DNA of 64,000 nucleotides from Streptomyces sp. ST2-7A (GTDB lineage Bacteria; Actinomycetota; Actinomycetes; Streptomycetales; Streptomycetaceae): NCBI RefSeq assembly GCF_021390475.1, contig NZ_JAJUWS010000028.1, positions 27,608-91,607 of the forward strand, given 5' to 3'. Of the stretch, positions 7,626 through 15,245 are shown one piece after another (positions within the stretch are counted from its first letter, which is position 1; each line of letters begins with the position of its first letter). Below the pieces are notes generated by a model. The model worked only from the letters and a program-made list of their open reading frames with translations. It was not told the origin of the DNA and ran no database searches. The position numbers and the translations under genes are program-made.

Positions 7626-8549
7626 GTGAGAATCAAGCGCACCGACAAGACGTCCCGTACGCGGCATCGGCGGACGCCCCTCGGACGACTCGCGACCATC
7701 CCGCTCGGCCTCGCGGCGGCCCTGGCACTCGTCCTGCCGGGCCCGGCCGCCGCCGAAACCGGCGGAGAGATCACCGCCGACCGGCTCCACGCCATGGCCG
7801 AGGCCGTGGCGACGACGAACGTCGGCGGCACCGCCTGGGCGGTGGACGAGGAGAACGGCACCGTCACGGTGCTGGTCGACGAAACCGTTTCGGACAAGGA
7901 GTTGCGCCGCATCATGCGCAGCGCCGGCACCGACAACGGGACCCTGGAGGTCGAGGAGGTACCCGGCACCCTCTCCCCCCTGCTCCGCGGCGGTGACCCC
8001 ATCCTCTCCACTGACGGCCGGCGGTGCACCCTCGGCTTCAACGTCCACGGCGGCGCGTACGGCCTGACCGCCGGCCACTGCACGCGAGGGTACCCCGACT
8101 GGTACATGAGCAACGGCTCTGTCAAGTACCTTGCTCCCACCGTCTACTCGAACTTCCCCGGCGCCGACTACGGCTACATCGCCCTCCAAGGTGGTTCCTC
8201 CGCCAACCCGAGCCAAGTCATCTGCGGCGGCTCGATCGTCAATATCACCGGCACCTCCAATGCCTACGTGGGTATGCCCGTCACCCGCTCCGGCAGCACC
8301 ACCGGCTGCCGCTCCGGCTCGGTCACAGGACTGAACTTCACCGTGAACTATGGCGGCGGCGACATCGTTCACGGCATGATCCGCACCAACGTCTGCGCCC
8401 AGCCCGGCGACAGCGGCGGCCCGTTGTGGACCGGCAGCTCCGCCGTCGGCATCCTCTCGGGCGGCTCCGGCGACTGCACCTTCGGCGGCACCACCTTCTA
8501 CGAGCCCATCGGCCGGGCGCTGAGCAACCACGGCCTCACCATCCCCTGA
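7626..8549 (+). CDS. Streptogrisin-like secreted serine protease (S1 family)
   Basis: 307 aa from the GTG at 7626, with AGGAGG 6 nt upstream. Residues 1-43 form an Arg-rich signal peptide ending in AAA. Residues 44-115 form a pro-region typical of alpha-lytic protease/streptogrisin precursors that fold the enzyme. The mature chymotrypsin-like domain follows, with catalytic His in LTAGHC, Asp in GADYGYI and Ser in PGDSGGPL. Six cysteines fit three disulfides: RRCTLG, GHC, ICGGS, GCRSG, NVCAQ and DCTFG. The protein is exported and self-processed. No inhibitor gene is adjacent. Specificity is probably chymotrypsin-like or broad as in streptogrisins A-D, but this is not settled by sequence alone. 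Confidence 0.92.
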   Translation: MRIKRTDKTSRTRHRRTPLGRLATIPLGLAAALALVLPGPAAAETGGEITADRLHAMAEAVATTNVGGTAWAVDEENGTVTVLVDETVSDKELRRIMRSAGTDNGTLEVEEVPGTLSPLLRGGDPILSTDGRRCTLGFNVHGGAYGLTAGHCTRGYPDWYMSNGSVKYLAPTVYSNFPGADYGYIALQGGSSANPSQVICGGSIVNITGTSNAYVGMPVTRSGSTTGCRSGSVTGLNFTVNYGGGDIVHGMIRTNVCAQPGDSGGPLWTGSSAVGILSGGSGDCTFGGTTFYEPIGRALSNHGLTIP

Positions 8550-8664
8550 TCTCCGACATCCACCGATGGGGACGGTGCCGCTCCGGGTCGGGGTGGCACC
8601 GCTCCCAGCCCACAGTCGTCGTACGGAAAAAACCCACGATCCGGAATCTCGGAGAGATGGAACG

Positions 8665-9306
8665 ATGAAGAACGGGCGCCCGAGACAACCGATGGCCGAG
8701 ATCGCACGTCGGGCCCTCGAAGGCACCCTCCCGACGGCATCGCCGGGAGCGGGCTTCGACGAGGGGCCGGTCGTCGCGGATGTGTGCGTCGAGGGCGACC
8801 TCGGGTTCGTGCTCATCCTGCACCGCAGGGACGACGGCCACCTCGCCGATGAGATCTACCACTCCCTGCGCGACCCCGACGGCGGCCCCGGCAACGAATG
8901 GCCCGACTGCGACCATCTCGGCGGCGGCGCGTTCATGTGGGGGTTCGATCCGATGGACCCGCCGGCGGATGAAGAGAGCTTCACGACCCGCGCGCCGGCG
9001 ATCAGCACGGACTCCGAATCCCTGATCTACACCGGGCGTGATTCCGGGGACGAGGGCTACGAGTTGGTGCGCGTCGTGGAGCTTCTCGTGCCGACGGAAG
9101 CCGATTCCCTCGGTGTCCGGACCAGGGGCGGGGCTGCCCCTCGACACCGCCCGTTGTCCTCCCGCCTCGCCCTGGTCGTCCTTCTCCCGGGAGACCGGGT
9201 CCGTGTTCGGGCGGCCCGCTCCACGGAAACCGGATACACCCCGGTGGGAGAGGCCATCGAACTGACCCACCCGGAACATCCGGCGCAGGCCCCCGATTGG
9301 TTGTGA
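8665..9306 (+). CDS. Hypothetical 213-aa acidic protein
   Basis: Starts at ATG 8665, with GGAGAG 8 nt upstream, 115 bp after the protease gene and on the same strand. It is an acidic soluble protein without signal peptide or membrane segment. Notable stretches are FVLILHRRDDGHLADEIYHS, a Gly/Met-rich DHLGGGAFMWGFDPMD segment at about residue 90, and a C-terminal beta-rich part (RLALVVLLPGDRVRVRAA). I do not recognise the family. An extended low-complexity tail ends in HPEHPAQAPDWL. It could be a partner or immunity-like protein in this variable cluster, but nothing shows it directly. Confidence 0.55.
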   Translation: MKNGRPRQPMAEIARRALEGTLPTASPGAGFDEGPVVADVCVEGDLGFVLILHRRDDGHLADEIYHSLRDPDGGPGNEWPDCDHLGGGAFMWGFDPMDPPADEESFTTRAPAISTDSESLIYTGRDSGDEGYELVRVVELLVPTEADSLGVRTRGGAAPRHRPLSSRLALVVLLPGDRVRVRAARSTETGYTPVGEAIELTHPEHPAQAPDWL

Positions 9307-9373
9307 CCGCAGAGGTGCCGGGCCATGCCACCGGCTCGTCCCTTTCGCCTCGAGATACCTCCCCCGAGGGGCT

Positions 9374-9889
9374 TCACCCCGCATCCGGTTCATCGGGGGC
9401 ACAGCCCGGCCCGTGATCCCGAGCGTTGAAGAGCAGTCCGCCGAGAGTGGTGTTCTCGTAGAGCCGGCAGGCGCTTCGCTCCTCCCGGGAGAGGCCCGAG
9501 GTGTCCACTTCTTCCAGAGGTGTGGTCAGCAACAATCGGTCGAGAACCTCGAACCCCACCCACGAGAACGCCCGGGCCCACCACGGCGGATCGATGAACC
9601 CGGTGTCGAACCACAGCCCGCGCTCCCGGACGAAGGCGATCCAGGGGTGGTGGGCATGGCACAGAACGACGCTCTCCTCCCGATCGTGCAGGACCGACGC
9701 GATGTGGAACGTACAGGGGTACGTCCGCTCCTCCACCTCCCCCACCGTGCCCTCGGCCAGGCGCGCGGCCTCGTACAGGCCGGTGCGGAAGAGACGACGA
9801 TCGATTTCGGGCAGGGGGCCGTCCCCGGGCCGGAAGAAGCCGGTGGCTCCTCGCGGCAGGACGAACGCCGTCTCCCCGTTCCCACACAT
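9374..9889 (-). CDS. Hypothetical 171-aa protein
   Basis: Starts at ATG 9889, with GAGGAG about 10 nt upstream. The sequence is rich in aromatic residues and His (LCHAHHPWIAFVRERGLWF, DPPWWARAFSWVGFEVL) and contains three cysteines (CGNG, YPCTF, ACRLY). There is no signal peptide or clear transmembrane helix, although the Trp-rich stretch near residues 105-125 is hydrophobic. Convergent with the 8665 gene and divergent to the lipoprotein at 10062. Family not recognised; the CHAHH stretch could bind metal, but that is speculation. Confidence 0.5.
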   Translation of the reverse strand: MCGNGETAFVLPRGATGFFRPGDGPLPEIDRRLFRTGLYEAARLAEGTVGEVEERTYPCTFHIASVLHDREESVVLCHAHHPWIAFVRERGLWFDTGFIDPPWWARAFSWVGFEVLDRLLLTTPLEEVDTSGLSREERSACRLYENTTLGGLLFNARDHGPGCAPDEPDAG

Positions 9890-10061
9890 GGGGCCATACT
9901 CCTCGCTTCCCACCGGACCACGCCGGTGAATTCTCGGCAGGGTCCGGCGAAGCCCGTGCTCGTCGCGATGAGTAGGGGCCGATGCCGCACACCTGCTCGG
10001 GACACATAGAGTTACGGGTGTGCAACAGCCCGCTTCCCATGTCCACGGGAGAGACCACCTC

Positions 10062-10790
10062 ATGAGTCACCGCCGCGCACGTGCCGCCCTGATGGTCCCG
10101 ATCCTCACCGCCCTGGCCCTGCTCACGGCATGCGGGGGAAGCGCCGGTGGTGACCACGGAACCGATGACAACGCCGGCCCCATCCGGGGCGCCGACACCC
10201 CGGACACCGAGACCGACGACAAGGCCGAGGAAGCCGATGCCCCGGAGGCCACCACCACCGAGGACGAGGACGGCATCGAGCGCCCCGAGATCGTCCTGCC
10301 CGACGACATGGTCAACATCTTCGAGGACACCGAGACCGGCGACCCCGAAAAGGACGCCATCCTCGCGGACCTCCAGCGTCGAACCAATTCCGTTGACATG
10401 GCTGTTTCTCTCGGCGACCCCTACCACGAAGCCATCTCGTTCTACTCATACGGGGACGCCTGGGAGGCGGCGGAGGAGTATGTCCGTTCGGCCTCCACCA
10501 GTGGGGAAGAGGGCCGCACGTGGGCGGGCACGGTCATTTACTACGACTTCGAGGTGACCATCCCCGACCGGGGTGACCCGATGGTGGAGTACTGCAGCGA
10601 CCGCACCGACTCGCACACCAAGGATCTGGCCACCGGGGAACTCTTGACCGCGGAGGACGGCTCCCAGCACGTCGGCTCCCAACGACGTGCACGCGTGTGG
10701 GTGCGGGAGAGTGAGAGCCACGCCGGTGTATGGCAGGTGGCCGGAATGGCTGAACCGGACACGGAGGAGGATGCCCGGTGCCAGCGATGA
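10062..10790 (+). CDS. Secreted lipoprotein, acidic linker, function unknown
   Basis: 242 aa from ATG 10062, with GGGAGAG upstream. Signal peptide with lipobox LLTAC at about residue 23. An Asp/Glu/Thr-rich disordered linker follows (about 30-85), then a folded C-terminal domain with repeated aromatic residues (AISFYSYGDAWEAAEEYVRS, TVIYYDFEVTIPDRGDPMVE) and one conserved-looking EYCSDRTDSHTKDLATG motif. Surface-anchored by prediction. Its 3' end overlaps the next gene by 13 bp, so the pair is probably one operon and may form an extracellular complex. Family not recognised. Confidence 0.7.
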   Translation: MSHRRARAALMVPILTALALLTACGGSAGGDHGTDDNAGPIRGADTPDTETDDKAEEADAPEATTTEDEDGIERPEIVLPDDMVNIFEDTETGDPEKDAILADLQRRTNSVDMAVSLGDPYHEAISFYSYGDAWEAAEEYVRSASTSGEEGRTWAGTVIYYDFEVTIPDRGDPMVEYCSDRTDSHTKDLATGELLTAEDGSQHVGSQRRARVWVRESESHAGVWQVAGMAEPDTEEDARCQR

Positions 10791-11814
10791 CCGGGTCAAG
10801 CCGATACGCCGTGATGACGTGTGGTGTTCTGGGGTGGCTCCTGGTGTCCGCCGCCGCGGCGTCGGCGGATTGGGGTGCGGGCGGAGATCAGAACCACCGT
10901 GTGGAGGAGTCTGCGGGCAGCGGGAACAACGAGCTGACCAGCCGCATCACCTACAGCGCCACCCGTGACGGCGGTGAGACCTCGGTGACCCCCGCCGCCG
11001 GGGGAGGCGGTGCGTGGTCGCCCCCGGTGTGCTGGTACGAACCCGTGCCCCACGACTACGCGTTGGAGTGGGCACAAGGTCTTCGGCGCCACTGGCAGCA
11101 ACGGGGATCGGACCCCAACGGCACCGGGGCCGACCATCGCGCCCGCTACTTCGACGGAGAGCCGTGGGCGATCGAGGAACTGGCCGAGGAGGACGGCTAC
11201 TTCTACTTCTCCGCCTGGAACCCCGACCGGGTCGGCAGCGCCGGGGAAGGCGGCTGTCACGCCCGCCCCTTCTGGGTCGCCGCCGGCGAGGAGTCGTCGG
11301 AGGCCCTGACCCTCACCCCGGAGATCATGGCCGAGACCGCCTACGACCGGCTGCCGCTGCCCGACACCGACCCCGTGCTGAATCCCGACGGCCCGCAGGT
11401 GGTCAACCTGCCCACCTGGCTGTGGCAGGAGACGGCGGAAACCGGCACCGTGTCGGTGACCGCCACGTTGGAGTCACCGGCCTGGCAGGTGACGGTCACG
11501 GCGGTGCCCTCCTCGCTGTCCGTCGATCCGGGAACGACGGACGCGGTCACCCACCCGGCCAACGGCCGGTGCACCACCGGCACCGCCGACACGCTCGGCG
11601 TCCCCTACACCCCCGGCCGGACCGGTGAGGAACCGCCGTGCGGTGCCACCTACCTGCGCTCGGGAGACTACGAACTCGACGCCTCGCTCACCTGGACGGT
11701 CACCTGGACCGGCACCGGAACCCCCGAACCCCCGAACCCCGGGAGCTCCCCGCCGCCACGGTCCGGGGCACACTGCCGGTCACCGTGCAGGAGGTCCAAG
11801 CCGTCGTCCGGTAA
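10778..11814 (+). CDS. Secreted beta-rich protein, apparent frameshift near the 3' end
   Basis: Starts at GTG 10778 behind GGAGGAGG, inside the end of the lipoprotein gene. Signal peptide (residues 1-30, cleavage after ASA) and an extracellular domain with the NLPTWLW motif at about residue 210, followed by Ig/PKD-like strands (VSVTATLESPAWQVTVTAVP, DASLTWTVTWTG). In the annotated frame the tail turns into Arg/Ser/Pro noise and runs to 11998. One base back, the frame reads RELPAATVRGTLPVTVQEVQ and stops at TAA 11812-11814, which is the usual ending of this Streptomyces secreted family as I know it. The switch lies in the repeat of CCCCCGAA units at about 11719-11741. Either a real 1-nt loss or a sequence error. 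Confidence 0.65.
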
Positions 11815-11855
11815 CGGATCCCGGCCCACCGATCGGGGCGGGGCCGACCGAAGTC

Positions 11856-11882
11856 GGGAGGCGGTGAGCCGTCCCGCCTCCC
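11856..11882. terminator. Bidirectional hairpin between convergent genes
   Basis: GGGAGGCGG (11856-11864) and CCGCCTCCC (11874-11882) pair perfectly with a 9-nt loop. It lies between the secreted-protein gene reading right and the methyltransferase gene reading left. Confidence 0.55.
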
Positions 11883-11921
11883 GGCCCTCTCGGTACCCGG
11901 CCGGCCGTCGCCGGGAAGAGG

Positions 11922-12038
11922 TCACCCCCTCGCCGGGGAGACCCGGTGGTCGGGGTCGTCGAGCCACACGGTGTGCGACCCGTCCGCCGAGACGGTGAGC
12001 CCGAAGCGGTCGAAGCCGGGGCGGCCCCGGTGGTCCCA
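11922..12038 (-). pseudogene. Conserved C-terminal segment of the methyltransferase beyond an in-frame TAG
   Basis: Directly after the TAG of the methyltransferase (12041-12039) the same frame continues for 38 sense codons (WDHRGRPGFDRFGLTVS, then HTVWLDDPDHRVSP) to a TGA at 11924-11922. It aligns with the C-terminus of the second PIMT-like gene in this window (VWDERDRPGPERFGVTVEG, then WLWIDSPDG). The frame is therefore genuine coding sequence cut off by a single codon, most simply TGG to TAG at a Trp position. Readthrough, nonsense mutation or a base-call error are the alternatives. Confidence 0.7.
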
Positions 12039-13097
12039 CTACCGCCACGCGCCCTCCAGTTCGTCCCACAACCGTCGCGGGCCGTACTGCACGATGGGGT
12101 ACCCGGCGGCGGGTTCGTCGTAACCGATCACGGCCCGGCTCGTGGCACCGGTGTCGTACAGCCACAGCCGGTAGGTTCCGGCACCCGTCCGCTCGATGCG
12201 GCAGAACAGGTCCGGCACCCGGACGCCGATGACGAACATGTGGAGCCAGCCGCCCACCTCCTCCGGGGAGAGCGCGGTCGTGCCCCGCTCCCCCTCTCCC
12301 GGGGCACCGGGGAAGGCGTCGGGGGGCGGCAGGTTCCGGCGTTGGTCACGCAGCCGCATGAACGCCGACGATCCGACGAAGCGTCCGGAGGCCGATCCGT
12401 CCCCCGCCACCGCGAGCCGGACCACGGCCTCGCCCCCGTACGTCGGCCCCCACGGGGTGACGATCACCCCGCCCGGTCGGGTCTGGCGCAGCCAGGCCGG
12501 CGGCACCCGGCCGGCCGAGCAGGTGGCGATCACCCTGTCGTACGGGGCGCCGGGCGGGTACCCCTCGGCGCCGTCGCCGACGACGGTCGTCGGGGTGTGG
12601 CCGGCGGCGTGGAGACGTTGCCGGGCGTCCACGGCGGTCTCCTCGTCCACCTCGACGGTCACCACGTTGCCGGAACCGAGGCGGGCGGAGAGCAGCGCGG
12701 CGTTCCACCCCGTGCCCGTCCCGATCTCCAACGCCCTTTCGCCGTCGAGCGGTTCGAGGGCTGCCAACATGGTGAACACCATGGTCGGCATGGAGTTCGA
12801 GCAGGAGGGGGTGCGTCCCTTCCCCGGCCCGGTGTAGGTGCCGTCGTCCCACTGGGTGGCGATGGGGGCGTCGCGGTGGACGGCCTCCCACCACGCCTCC
12901 GGCTCCTCGGAGCGGATCACGCGCCGGCGCGGCCGGTTCATCCCCGCACGCCCCGGCCAGATGACGTCGGGGACGAAGAGATGCCGGGGCACCGCGTCGT
13001 AGGCGGGAACCCACTCGGGGGTCAGCGCCCCCTTGTCGATGAGGGCGGAGGCCAGCCACCGGTGACCGGCCTCCGCGTCGTGCGTCGTCGTCTCCAT
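12039..13097 (-). CDS. Protein-L-isoaspartate methyltransferase homologue, putative RiPP modifier (truncated by TAG)
   Basis: 352 aa to the TAG; about 391 aa if read through. Residues about 95-200 form a class I SAM-dependent PIMT fold: motif I ALEIGTGTGWNAALL, VTVEVDEETA, and post-motif GAPYDRVIATCSAGRVPPAWL. A C-terminal extension of about 150 aa, absent from housekeeping PIMT (about 220 aa), is typical of methyltransferases found with RiPP precursors in actinobacteria. The ATG follows the stop of a 45-aa peptide gene by 3 bp, so the two are tightly coupled. Expected reaction: O-methylation of an Asp side chain, collapsing to aspartimide. No ATP-grasp, LanB/C or lasso cyclase lies nearby. 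The in-frame TAG removes the last 38 conserved residues. Confidence 0.8.
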   Translation of the reverse strand: METTTHDAEAGHRWLASALIDKGALTPEWVPAYDAVPRHLFVPDVIWPGRAGMNRPRRRVIRSEEPEAWWEAVHRDAPIATQWDDGTYTGPGKGRTPSCSNSMPTMVFTMLAALEPLDGERALEIGTGTGWNAALLSARLGSGNVVTVEVDEETAVDARQRLHAAGHTPTTVVGDGAEGYPPGAPYDRVIATCSAGRVPPAWLRQTRPGGVIVTPWGPTYGGEAVVRLAVAGDGSASGRFVGSSAFMRLRDQRRNLPPPDAFPGAPGEGERGTTALSPEEVGGWLHMFVIGVRVPDLFCRIERTGAGTYRLWLYDTGATSRAVIGYDEPAAGYPIVQYGPRRLWDELEGAWR

Positions 13098-13100
13098 CGA

Positions 13101-13238
13101 TCAGCGACCGTCCGCCGGGCCCTGACCGTCGTTGGTGTTGCCGCCCTCGTCGGAACCACCGCCACCGTGCTTGTTGCCACTGTCGCTGTCGTCCTGCGGG
13201 TTGCCGTCGGTCTTGGGGGTGATCCACTGCGGGTTCAT
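13101..13238 (-). CDS. 45-aa Asp/Gly/Asn-rich peptide, candidate RiPP precursor
   Basis: ATG at 13238 with AGGAG 7 nt upstream; TGA 3 bp before the methyltransferase ATG. N-terminus MNPQWITPKTDG, then a stretch without hydrophobics built of D, G, N, S, Q and E (DDSDSGN, GGGGSDEGG, TNDGQGPADGR). It holds several Asp-Gly or Asp-Ser steps (D11-G12, D17-S18, D19-S20, D37-G38, D43-G44), the sites where methylated Asp readily forms aspartimide. The short WITPK-type head could be a leader or recognition motif. Size, composition and adjacency match a substrate of a dedicated PIMT homologue (imiditide-like). Modification is inferred, not shown. Confidence 0.65.
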   Translation of the reverse strand: MNPQWITPKTDGNPQDDSDSGNKHGGGGSDEGGNTNDGQGPADGR

Positions 13239-13330
13239 GTCGGAACTCCTTGTGCCGAGGGGTGCTTTTCGGGATGCGGGGTGATCGGTCCGGGGCGGTG
13301 GTGACCGACCGGTTCTGGGTCGTGCGCCTG

Positions 13331-13615
13331 TCACCGGGCGATGAGCCAGGCCGTCGCGAGCAGGAAGCCCATACCGAAGCCGACGGTGAGAGCGAGTGGT
13401 TGACCCAGCCGGGCGAGGAGGACTCCTCGCAGTTGCCCGACCATCCGAAGGGTCCGCCTGCCCGGGGGCGCGGCATGGGCGGGGCCGGGCCGTCCTCCGG
13501 CCCTCGCCGGAAAGGTCAGCCGGTGACCGGCGGGGGCCGGGCTCGGCCGTCGGGGCCGGGGATCGAACGCGTACGGCACCCGGGTTCGGTACCCGGGCTC
13601 ATCCATGGCAGCCAC
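13331..13615 (-). CDS. Small one-TM membrane protein in the peptide/methyltransferase operon
   Basis: 94 aa from GTG 13615, or 91 aa from ATG 13606; its start overlaps the upstream 82-aa gene by up to 17 bp. The N-terminal half is basic and Pro-rich (MDEPGYRTRVPYAFDPRPRR). The C-terminal 25 residues form one hydrophobic helix (LALTVGFGMGFLLATAWLI) followed by AR. Membrane insertion is expected with a cytoplasmic basic head. It might tether or export the peptide product, or simply be a conserved small protein; family not recognised. Confidence 0.5.
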   Translation of the reverse strand: MAAMDEPGYRTRVPYAFDPRPRRPSPAPAGHRLTFPARAGGRPGPAHAAPPGRRTLRMVGQLRGVLLARLGQPLALTVGFGMGFLLATAWLIAR

Positions 13616-13847
13616 CCGTCATGTCTCCGGTGGAGTGGTGAGCGACGGGGACCGGGGGCACCGACGCCGGCGGGCGAACGTCCTCCGGCCGCGCGTCCCA
13701 CTCCCGCCCGCCACCTTCCGGCCGGAGCTGCACGTACGGCCCCACGTGCCCCATGACGATCCCCACCCGCTTCCGGCGGACGTCATGGACGATCGTCCCC
13801 GGGGCGGGAAAGAGAAGCGTATCCTTTTCAGTACGGCGAGTAATCAT
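13599..13847 (-). CDS. 82-aa small protein with GGREWDA motif
   Basis: 82 aa. The core GTIVHDVRRKRVGIVMGHVG followed by QLRPEGGGREWDARPEDVRP is a pattern I know from small Streptomyces proteins encoded beside XRE-type regulators. It reads like an SH3-like beta barrel. It is the first gene of the leftward operon and starts 38 bp from a 25-bp palindrome. Overlap with the next gene implies coupled translation. Possible roles are binding the regulator or the peptide; function unknown. Confidence 0.6.
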   Translation of the reverse strand: MITRRTEKDTLLFPAPGTIVHDVRRKRVGIVMGHVGPYVQLRPEGGGREWDARPEDVRPPASVPPVPVAHHSTGDMTGGCHG

Positions 13848-13884
13848 GACGACGAGGGTGCCGTACCGGAATTTCGAGCGTTAC

Positions 13885-13909
13885 CCCACCATGGGTCACC
13901 CATGGTGGG
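13885..13909. promoter_or_regulatory. 25-bp perfect palindrome, probable operator between divergent genes
   Basis: Arms CCCACCATGGGT (13885-13896) and ACCCATGGTGGG (13898-13909) flank a central C. It sits between the leftward peptide operon (start 13847) and the XRE/TPR regulator (start 13952), so it is well placed to be bound by that regulator and to control both directions. It is the longest perfect palindrome with a mixed-base core in this stretch. Confidence 0.7.
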
Positions 13910-13951
13910 TAAACCGAACGAGTGAAGCGCGATGACCTCGGGGGAAGTGAC

Positions 13952-15220
13952 GTGAGAACATCGGCCGCCGTCCCTCCACACCTGTTGAAACGGGATGACG
14001 TGCGGGAAGCCATTGCCACGCAGGATTTCGGGAGGCTGTTCTTCCTCCTCCGCAAGTGGGCGGGCGTCAGCTTCAACCAGATTGCGGAGGCGTGCGACAT
14101 CAAATCCTCCCGCGTCTGCCAACTGGCACGCGGAGAAGGGACGATCTCAACACTGTCGAAGATCGAACACATCGCCGACGTCCTACGCATTCCCGGCCAC
14201 ATGCTGCGGCTCGCCCCTCGCCCCTGGGAGACGGGGACAGCCTCGGAGACGAGCCCGGGAGCCCGGCCCTCCTCCCTGCCACGGTTGACGGGAACGGACG
14301 ACACTCCCGTCGGGGATGATTACGTCCGCGCGATCCGGGAGACCTCGCGTCGGTTGGTCCTCCTGGACAACGAACTCAACGGCCTCCCCATCGCCGACAT
14401 GGCCACCCGCGCCTTCAAAGCGGTCCATCGACGCCTCGGGCAGGGCGACTACGAAGCACGGCACGAACGGGATATCCGCTCGGCCGCCGCCGAGTTGGCG
14501 GAGATCGCGGGATGGGCCCTGTTCAACGCGGAGAACCTCGCCGCCGCCCGTCGGTTCAACCAGGAAGCGTTGTTCCTCGCGCGACTGGCCGGGGATGGTT
14601 CGATCGAACTCCTCATCCTCCAGAACATGGGCATGGTCTCGGGGTGGGTGGGACGTCACCGCGAGGAACTGGCCATCGCTCGTTCCGTGTTGGAGTCCCG
14701 CGAGTTGCCCCCACGGGTGGAGGCGATCTTCCGGGCCAGGGAAGGCCAGGGCCTGGCGGGGACGGGACGCCACGAGGAAGCCGTTCGAAACTTTCTGCGG
14801 GCCCGTTCGCTGCTGCAGGACGATCCCCCCGACGTGGCCCCACCCTGGTCATGGTGGATCTCGGAGGACGAACTCGACCGGCAGGAGGGTCGTTCTCTTC
14901 AGGAATCGGGACGGTGGGAAAAAGCCGTTCCCCTTCTGCAACGCGCCACCCACGAACCGAGCGGCGAGCCGGTGGGTTACCGGAACGTCGCCGCTGTTCG
15001 ACTGCTTGCCTGCTTCCTCGAATTGAGGGCGTGGCGTGAGGCGGAGGAGGTCGCGAACTTCCTCGCCCCCGCCACCGGGGAGACGGCCTCCACCATCACC
15101 CTGAGCTTGCTGGAGGCCACCGTTCGGCGGGGAAGGGCCGTTCCGGGCGCTCCCCCGGCGCTCCGGGAATCACTGGATCGTGTCGCCGATGCCCTCGGCG
15201 AGGACCCCTACGTCCTCTGA
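13952..15220 (+). CDS. XRE-type regulator with C-terminal TPR-like repeats
   Basis: 422 aa from GTG 13952, with CGGGGGAAG upstream; GTG 13922 is possible but adds a non-conserved head. Residues about 15-80 form a helix-turn-helix (FGRLFFLLRKWAGVSFNQIAEACDIKSSRV) with the VPPHLLKRDDVREAIA preamble common in Streptomyces regulators of this class. Residues about 120-420 are helical repeats resembling tetratricopeptides, which in such proteins sense a peptide or small molecule. It is divergent from the small-peptide/methyltransferase operon, with a palindromic operator between them, and is thus probably the dedicated regulator of that system. Confidence 0.8.
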   Translation: MRTSAAVPPHLLKRDDVREAIATQDFGRLFFLLRKWAGVSFNQIAEACDIKSSRVCQLARGEGTISTLSKIEHIADVLRIPGHMLRLAPRPWETGTASETSPGARPSSLPRLTGTDDTPVGDDYVRAIRETSRRLVLLDNELNGLPIADMATRAFKAVHRRLGQGDYEARHERDIRSAAAELAEIAGWALFNAENLAAARRFNQEALFLARLAGDGSIELLILQNMGMVSGWVGRHREELAIARSVLESRELPPRVEAIFRAREGQGLAGTGRHEEAVRNFLRARSLLQDDPPDVAPPWSWWISEDELDRQEGRSLQESGRWEKAVPLLQRATHEPSGEPVGYRNVAAVRLLACFLELRAWREAEEVANFLAPATGETASTITLSLLEATVRRGRAVPGAPPALRESLDRVADALGEDPYVL

Positions 15221-15245
15221 CCGGCCCGGACCAGATCATCCCCTC

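Noticed and set aside
12039..13097. Assignment of the operon to FxLD lanthipeptide or graspetide families
   Set aside because: No FxLD motif in the peptide and no ATP-grasp or LanB/LanC enzyme nearby; the methyltransferase alone does not support either class.
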